Shown here piece after piece: positions 58,051 through 64,000 of a DNA stretch of 64,000 nt (positions are counted from its first letter, which is position 1; each line of letters opens with the position of its first letter). The stretch is from NCBI GenBank assembly GCA_017591395.1, contig WEDG01000438.1:1-64000 (forward strand), in the 5' to 3' direction. A program made the translations under genes and the position numbers. Source of the DNA: Schistocephalus solidus (lineage: Eukaryota > Platyhelminthes > Cestoda > Diphyllobothriidea > Diphyllobothriidae). A model generated the notes under the pieces. It was not told the DNA's origin and did not search any database. It saw only the letters and a list, made by a program, of their open reading frames with translations.

Positions 58051-58250
58051 CACTTTTGGCAGATTTGCGTAATTTATCTGGTTAACAAGTTCTTAACCTC
58101 ATGGCTCCCGGTCAAGGCTCCGTAGCGCAAGTAGTTAGGGCCTTGACTGTACTCTAGGCTTTCACTTGCTGTCGTGAGTTCAAACCCACGAAAGCTACCG
58201 AGTTTTCCACAGCTTGTGTCAGATAAATTATGCAAATCTTCCCAAAAAAT
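58050..58250. mobile_element. Short inverted-repeat element enclosing a tRNA-like sequence
   Basis: AGATTTGCGTAATTTATCTG at 58061-58080 and CAGATAAATTATGCAAATCT at 58220-58239 are inverted repeats with one mismatch in 20. Between them, at about 58115-58200, lies a tRNA-like stretch with A box TAGCGCAAGTAG and B box GTTCAAACC inside a possible 5-bp T stem. The acceptor ends do not pair, so it is not a normal tRNA gene. It could be a MITE that captured a tRNA-derived sequence. Confidence 0.55.
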
Positions 58251-58382
58251 TTCTTTATCCTAACTTGGTGCCTATCTTTAAATCCGCAGAAGACTAAAGT
58301 TAATCAGTCCTAGGCAGACATTCTCGTGTTCTCTGGTATTGTGCGTTTTACTTAATTGCACCTTGGTCGTCCCCTTTTGACT

Positions 58383-58920
58383 GACACACACGACAGTTCG
58401 AACGTAGATTACGACGAGGTCCACCGTATTCTCCACTGAAGGGCGGTGCAGGGACGGTGACTTGCGCGTGGATTAGTTTTAAGTTACAGTAGACTTGCTC
58501 TGCATCTACCGCACTCTCGCCTCCCCCACCTGAGCCCGGTGTCATTACAGAGTCAAGAAGACCGGAGATGGGAGTGTTCATAGGTGGCTGGCGCGGCCGG
58601 AGCCGCCCCTGGGTATACCACCACACCTGGCTCGGATCCCACAGCGTGGGAGTGCCAATAGGCCACATTAAGAAGGAGCCATTGCCGCCTGACTTTTAGT
58701 CCGCCAGACAGCCACTCCACACAAAACACACATTGGGCTGACCATGTGGTCCGAGTTATCCCTTCAATTGCCAACCTTCCAAGCCACGGCTTTTAGTGCA
58801 CTGTGAAAGTTTCAAGCGCGTCAGATTGTTTATAGTGAGGAAAATGCGCTGAACTGTCGATCTCACACTCTCCCCCACCCCCACAATCAGACCACCGTCC
58901 GACATGGAACACCATCAAAT
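58383..58920. repeat. Family D repeat, diverged longer copy
   Basis: Begins CACGACAGTTCGAACGTAGA and keeps the family order through GAGCCCGGTGTCATTACAGA and the 'CCACTCCACACAAAACACAC' block also seen at 31515, which the short 373-bp units lack. Confidence 0.65.
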
Positions 58921-60150
58921 GTCGTCTTTGCGACACATAACACATGTAATGACAGAATATCTGTACATATAAGCGCACAGCAGGGACTTTTTAAGGCAAC
59001 ACATAAAAAACGAGATTTTCTCTTAGAATCACGCCTCATCAATACTATTACTTTTGGCTCCGAGGAAAGCATGCTATTTTTATCGTTTCGCAGTACAAAA
59101 CGGTCAAAAGTGGTTGTTTTTTCGGTAGGATGTACTAATGGGTCTTGAATCATATATTTTTTTGTTTTTTCCAAATTAAATATCCCAACATATGGTTAGG
59201 TGCAATAATCTCCCTCTTACCTACATGGCACCAGGTTGAAAAGGGGTACGTTATCGTAGCTATATCAAAACGGCATTACTGATTGATAAATAAAACCACG
59301 GTTTCCCATAAATATATCGATGAAATGGTCGATCCCGTCTTTTTCTGTAGAATCAGGAAACGCGTTAAAGCTTCCGATATTTATTTTCAATTACCTCCAT
59401 GGTTCACGGTCACTTATCTGGCACCCAGAATGTCCAGTTAAATCCAAAGATCAGGCGCTGGATAAGCCCTAACAACCGACAAATTTAGCAATGTGTCCTT
59501 CTGAGTGTCATTTTTTCGAACATTAATACATAATCTACCAGGGTTTGATTTTGATGTATTACTGCACTCGGTTCCAGGTATGGAGTGCATAGCCAGTCCT
59601 GGCGTACGCAAGAGGAGCTTTACGGAATTCTTAAACTTTATTGCTCACCAAACGTGCAGGCAGTGGAGAGTTCCTCTCAAGGTGCGTCTTCATCCGCTGT
59701 CCCAACTCGTTACTAGGTCCCGCGGATGCGCTGGCCTTCGTCTTCACAGACAGCTTGTTCGAGAAAAAGGCGTAATTACTTCCCAACATATAATGCCACT
59801 TTCGATCTATGCCGGAGAGTTTTTAGGTCATGATAAGTGATGTCTGTGCGAAGGAATACATATGACATTTATGGACTTGACAAATACACTGATGGATGTC
59901 CTTCAAACAATAGCTACCTGTTGCCATATCACCTGCAGCAGCTGACACACGAACTGCGGTTGCTTCCTAGGAGCGCAAAAAACTTCTGGTACGCCGTTAG
60001 CTTGTAATTTTATCATCCCGGTATCGAAGTGGGCACATGTTTATGCGTGCTTCTGTTAGCTGACAAAAGACACTGGATCATTAAACTACCGTTTCAAAAG
60101 ACCTTCAGGTGTGGTGATTGATAAACTGAGATACTACGGAAATATGTACG
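58921..60150. other. No gene supported
   Basis: One exon-sized open segment (59579-59680) sits between a fair acceptor (GGTTCCAG) and GTGCGT, but two frames are open and neither resembles anything I know, so it is not called. Confidence 0.4.
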
Positions 60151-60212
60151 AGCAGTGACCGTCAACATTTTCCTGGCAAACTTTGGAACGTCAACAAGAA
60201 GCTTTAACATGA

Positions 60213-60505
60213 CAGTAGACCGTCGTTTTTTACGGTGTCCAGCGTGTTCTTCACAGCGTGGTGGAGGTAAGCACAGCCACTTGTGCTTACTGCACTCTCT
60301 CGTACTTCAACCACCTGGTCCCGGTGTCATGATAGAAACAAGACGAGCTACGGTGCAGGTGACTGGTGTGGCGTGAGCCTGTGCTCTAGACGTGCTACCA
60401 CACCCCCATATGGGACATCTGTTATGGGGGTGTATCCACGTTGACGCCTGTTGTGCCTTGATCTGGCCCCCCTGTTGGTCCACCGCATTTACCGTGTGCC
60501 TCAAT
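60213..60505. repeat. Family D repeat, diverged full unit
   Basis: Has GGTGTCCAGCGTG, TACTGCACTCTCTCGTACT, CCCGGTGTCATGA, CATCTGTTATGGGGGTGTAT and GTTGGTCCACCGCATTTACC in family D order. Many substitutions relative to the 44 and 56 kb units. Confidence 0.6.
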
Positions 60506-60944
60506 GCAGGGCCATGGCTTTGGCATCCAAGAGATAGCAGCCGCTGAGAAAAACTTCATGAGCTGGCTAGCATTTTAAACAACCGGGTCTACTACTCCTC
60601 GTCAAGCTGAAATTCACATTGATTTCTAGGTTGGTGTGCTCGGAGATTGTCCGGATGCGTGCATTTCGATGCCCAAACTGCTCACTTTAGAAGTGTGGTT
60701 CGTTGAAGTTTGTTTGGGATACGGGTACATCAAACTCATTCCTCCCCACCAGGTTCTACGTCACCTTCTCTGTTTCAGCAAGATTAGGAAAGCCAATCTG
60801 GGTTTAAAAAGAAGAGGATTTAGTACCACCGGAAACGTAGAAAAGCACTTCTCTAGACAGAACGGCTAAAACACCGGTCAACCTTTGTTTTGGCATGCGC
60901 TGACACCGCGCAGCAAGCTACAACTGGCGCAATCGCATCGACAA

Positions 60945-61575
60945 GTTATCGACCCTTTAGGTCCAAGGATCTGCATCTCCCCTAGCTTAGAATATAAAAG
61001 ACTAACTGTTATATATCTTACGGACATATTGGCCAAATAACCAACGAGCACTAATTACGCAGTGGATTTAGTTCACGCAAACAATCTGGGTTGATAGGAT
61101 CACTATGTTGATAAATTGGAGCCGACAAAGACAAGGGGGACCGGATTGACCATTTCTGGCTTATTAGCCGTCATCAGCCAGTCATATCCTATTCCTGGTT
61201 TACACCACGTGGTACTTGAACCCGCGAACTTTGGTAATTGGGGCAAAAGATCTACCATTGGGTTATGGTCCCGCTTATTTGTCGGTTGCAATCGGGAATA
61301 TGATGATAATATGTGGCTCACGGATCTGCTAAAGAGATATGCATGTTCCGTTGTGCCGAGGAGCTCATTATCTCTCATTATCTCTCATTTAATCTACTTA
61401 TCTCCGAAAGTGAGTTGTTTATTGTAGGCATATTAAGTTTATGTTCTATCTTGATTCTCGTTATGGAAAATGTAGTTCTTCAGTAGCAGGATGGTAGAAT
61501 GGCAATATTGTAAAAGGTAAACCGCATTCTACATAAAAGTTAGCAACGTGAAAATCCAGATGCTTGTCCAACGCA
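60945..61575 (+). repeat. Segmental duplication, copy 1 (carries an insertion)
   Basis: AAGTTATCGACCCTTTAGG to about 61105, and GAGTTGTTTATTGTAGGCAT to about 61575, both match 62535-62885 closely. Between them, about 61110-61385 is extra and contains a family B SINE-like sequence. Confidence 0.75.
61118..61290 (-). repeat. tRNA-derived SINE-like family B, best copy
   Basis: On the minus strand: CCCAATGGTAGATCTTTTGC (A-box region), then CGCGGGTTCAAGTACC (B-box-like), then a non-tRNA body ending CCCCCTTGTCTTTGTCGGCT. Partial relatives occur at 45850-45885, 46660-46800 and 30935-31010. Confidence 0.55.
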
Positions 61576-62534
61576 TGTCTATCAACTGGGAAATTTATAT
61601 GTAGTTCTGTTTTATCTTATGCAGCATGACGAGTGGCAGACAAAAGTGCATTTTATCTCGATCGCGATTAAAAAAATAGCATCCTAAAATGAACAAAAGT
61701 AGAGCTGCTAAGGGGGGGATTCGAACAGTGTGTATTCAATTTCCTAGGGTTGGAGCTGGAATAAGTACAATGGCTGCATCCTGAGGGCCACAAAAGCATG
61801 CTTTGAAAGCTTGTTCATAAGAATCTAAAAGGATTCGCGGTTCGCAAAAAGCTGCCTTGGTACTTTGGCATTTGTCAGATGGAGTGGGCATTTTAGTGGA
61901 CTGGGTTAATTTAATGTCATACAAGGTAGCAAGGATAAAATGTTGGTGAACGTTTTTTTAAAGAAATACTTGTCATCGTTACATTAGCTTTCCAATCTTA
62001 AAAATCACCTTCTTTATTACGAGGTTCGTTTCCTAGTCAGCTTTACTGAGTCAAAAAATATTTTCGATTTCCTCCTCAAACGTTAATAAGGTGTAAGTTA
62101 CGGAAAGATTGTATTAAAAATAAATCATCAAGAAAGGTGTTGTAGAGAATGCACAGTAGTCAAGTAAAATAGAAGAAGGTTATATATGACGTCCAAGGAT
62201 AGCCGCGTTTAAGAGAAGTAAGGACCCCGGTTCCATAAAAATATAAAAACCAAATTAAGCACCTAAAACGTTCAATTTTCAACGCAACTGTTACTCGCGC
62301 ACCATATAAGTATTGAGGATTAACCCAGTACTTAGGTTCAGCCACCCATTAAGGTTTGAAACGATGTTCCTGAAATTAATTAATTTGAGTCGGATTTAAT
62401 TTTTTTCCAAATTTGCCAAAATTTATTTTTAATTATATTCAGAGGCTGAATAATGTCTTTACTATGTTGTCACAATGTTATTATGTTGTTGGCTAAAAAG
62501 GCTAGTAGTCGGGTACGTTATTTACTAAAAATTC

Positions 62535-62885
62535 ATCCAGTTATCGACCCTTTAGAACCAAGGATCTGCATCTCCCCTAGCTTAGAATATAAAAAAACTA
62601 ACCGTTATATATCTTAAGGACATATTGGCCAATAACTGACGAGTACTAATTAAGTAGTGTAGTTATTTTAAGCAAACAATCTTGGTTGCTAGGACCATTA
62701 TCTCTGAAATTGAGTTGTTTGCTGTAGGCATATTAACTCTATATTCTACCTTGCTTCTCATTATGGAAAATTTAGTTCTTGTGTAGCAGGACGGTAGAAT
62801 GGCAATATTGTAAAGTTAACCCTATTCTACATACAACGTGAAAATAAAGCTGCTTGTCCAAGGCATGTCCTTTTGGAAAATCGAC
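62535..62885 (+). repeat. Segmental duplication, copy 2 (lacks the insertion)
   Basis: Matches 60945-61575 with the 61110-61385 segment missing: AACAATCTTGGTTGCTAGGA runs straight into CCATTATCTCTGAAATTGAG. Confidence 0.75.
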
Positions 62886-64000
62886 CTGACATCATCTTTA
62901 CAATACTATAAAAAGCTAAGAAGCTAGCAGGTTTGTTGAACTTAAGGTATTCACCCACCAAATGAAACAACCGTTTTACTTTTTTCATTCAGGAATCACA
63001 AACGTAAAGGCGTACTGAATCTGCTGTCTTCCCATCAGCTGTGTTGTCACCTGTGAGCGTTTGCACACCAGCAGCAATATAATTGATTTTTTTCTGGGTT
63101 TTTGTCAGGTGTTTTTTTTTAAACCAGTTCTGCTTCAAACAGAGATATAGTCGCTGCTGTTCTAGCGCAGATAGAGGTTCTTTTAATGGCGCTGTTTTAT
63201 GGACGAAAGGAGAATTTTCGGTGTGCCAGATACGTCAGCAGTCTGTTCCTTATGCAGCCTAATTTACCCAATTATCTCTGGTACCGATGATAAATGGGGA
63301 CTTCTTTCTCCAGTGAGTCACAGTCTTCGCACGCATGCAAACAAGCGTAAGTGCGGTACCGGCAAGTAAAGGTGGTTCAGAAGGTGGTCGTAGGAAGAAG
63401 TTAGCGGACACACGGCTAGTGCAGGCAGACAGTTACAGCACCTAGATTTCACCCAAAGCGATTGCTCTCCTGTTCTTCAAGCTTTTGAATTTGGGTAAAT
63501 AAACTGGATTCAAGCGTATCAATGACATAAATAAGTATGGCCCTAAAGTGGACCGAAACTCCATTTGGTAAAAGTTAGCCTTTTTCTATACTGGTCTTCT
63601 TTGGACAAAAAATGGCGATTGAATGCACCCAGCAATTTGGACAAGAGAATAATGGACTTGTGTGATAGAGACAGTTTAACCTGACCATTCTGCTCTAAAC
63701 AAAAAGTACAGTTCCGACTAAAAATTGACCAATCTTTTCAGGTCTTTGCTCTGGGTAACTTATGATTACTTAATAGGGTTAGGATTTCTGTTTATCAGAC
63801 TTTTGACAACCAGCTTGGTCAGGACTTTTATCCACACTTTTCATCATTCCACCTTGAATCAAGAATTGCTTATAAGAAGTGAAGTGCTAAAACAAGAAAA
63901 CTGGTCACACATTTAGCGATCTAATTAACTGAAACGAAGTCAATAGAACTACAAAACATCTCACCTTATTATTGTGATAATTCATATTCCGTTTTTCTAG
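62886..64000. other. No feature recognised
   Basis: AT-rich end of the window without a supported gene or repeat. Confidence 0.5.

Noticed and set aside
58115..58200. Functional tRNA gene
   Set aside because: A and B boxes are present but the acceptor ends do not pair and the anticodon arm is unclear.
59505..59840. Exon-like open segment (111 codons)
   Set aside because: Two frames are open, no homology recognised, and its phase does not follow from the coiled-coil exon ending at 50170.
60636..60869. Open frame starting right after a TTTCTAG acceptor
   Set aside because: No recognisable motif and no partner exon, so coincidence is likely in this AT-rich DNA.

Overview
This is eukaryotic DNA. 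Coding sequence is split into short exons by AT-rich introns with GT-AG borders, and long (AT)n microsatellites and decayed retroelements fill the spaces. The repeats suggest a flatworm, most likely a diphyllobothriidean tapeworm: Penelope-like elements with GIY-YIG nucleases, a C2H2 finger repeat of the kind I recall from tapeworm genomes, and a dispersed GC-rich repeat of about 375 bp. The tapeworm placement is an inference. That this is a metazoan intron-rich genome is clear from the sequence.

Region 1 (about 1.9-22.4 kb, + strand) is one large gene for the Virilizer/VIRMA homologue, the scaffold subunit of the m6A RNA methyltransferase complex. I can place about 26 exons, from a piece of the N-terminal domain, through an acidic linker and a long helical-repeat body, to an RG-rich tail containing the family signature RPQNTSRPPSLHVDDF. 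The 5' exons are missing or not recognised. As given, the reading frame is broken several times, mostly at short homopolymers, and also by three in-frame stops.

Region 2 (about 22.6-48.5 kb) has no gene I recognise. It holds a LINE fragment, two head-to-head pairs of Penelope-like elements, a decayed zinc-finger ORF, tRNA-derived SINE-like pieces, several dispersed repeat families, and a tandem-dimer element inserted with an 11-bp target-site duplication. The same host repeat occurs uninterrupted 3 kb away.

Region 3 (48.6-50.2 kb, + strand) is a large exon of an unrecognised Ser-rich, coiled-coil protein, also broken by one homopolymer-type frameshift.

Region 4 (50.2-64 kb) is non-coding as far as I can tell. 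It holds a three-unit array of the GC-rich repeat, a third Penelope-like fragment, a short inverted-repeat element enclosing a tRNA-like sequence, and a segmental duplication in which one copy carries a SINE-like insertion and the other does not.

The two genes have no evident functional link. The mobile elements are the most unusual part of the window.
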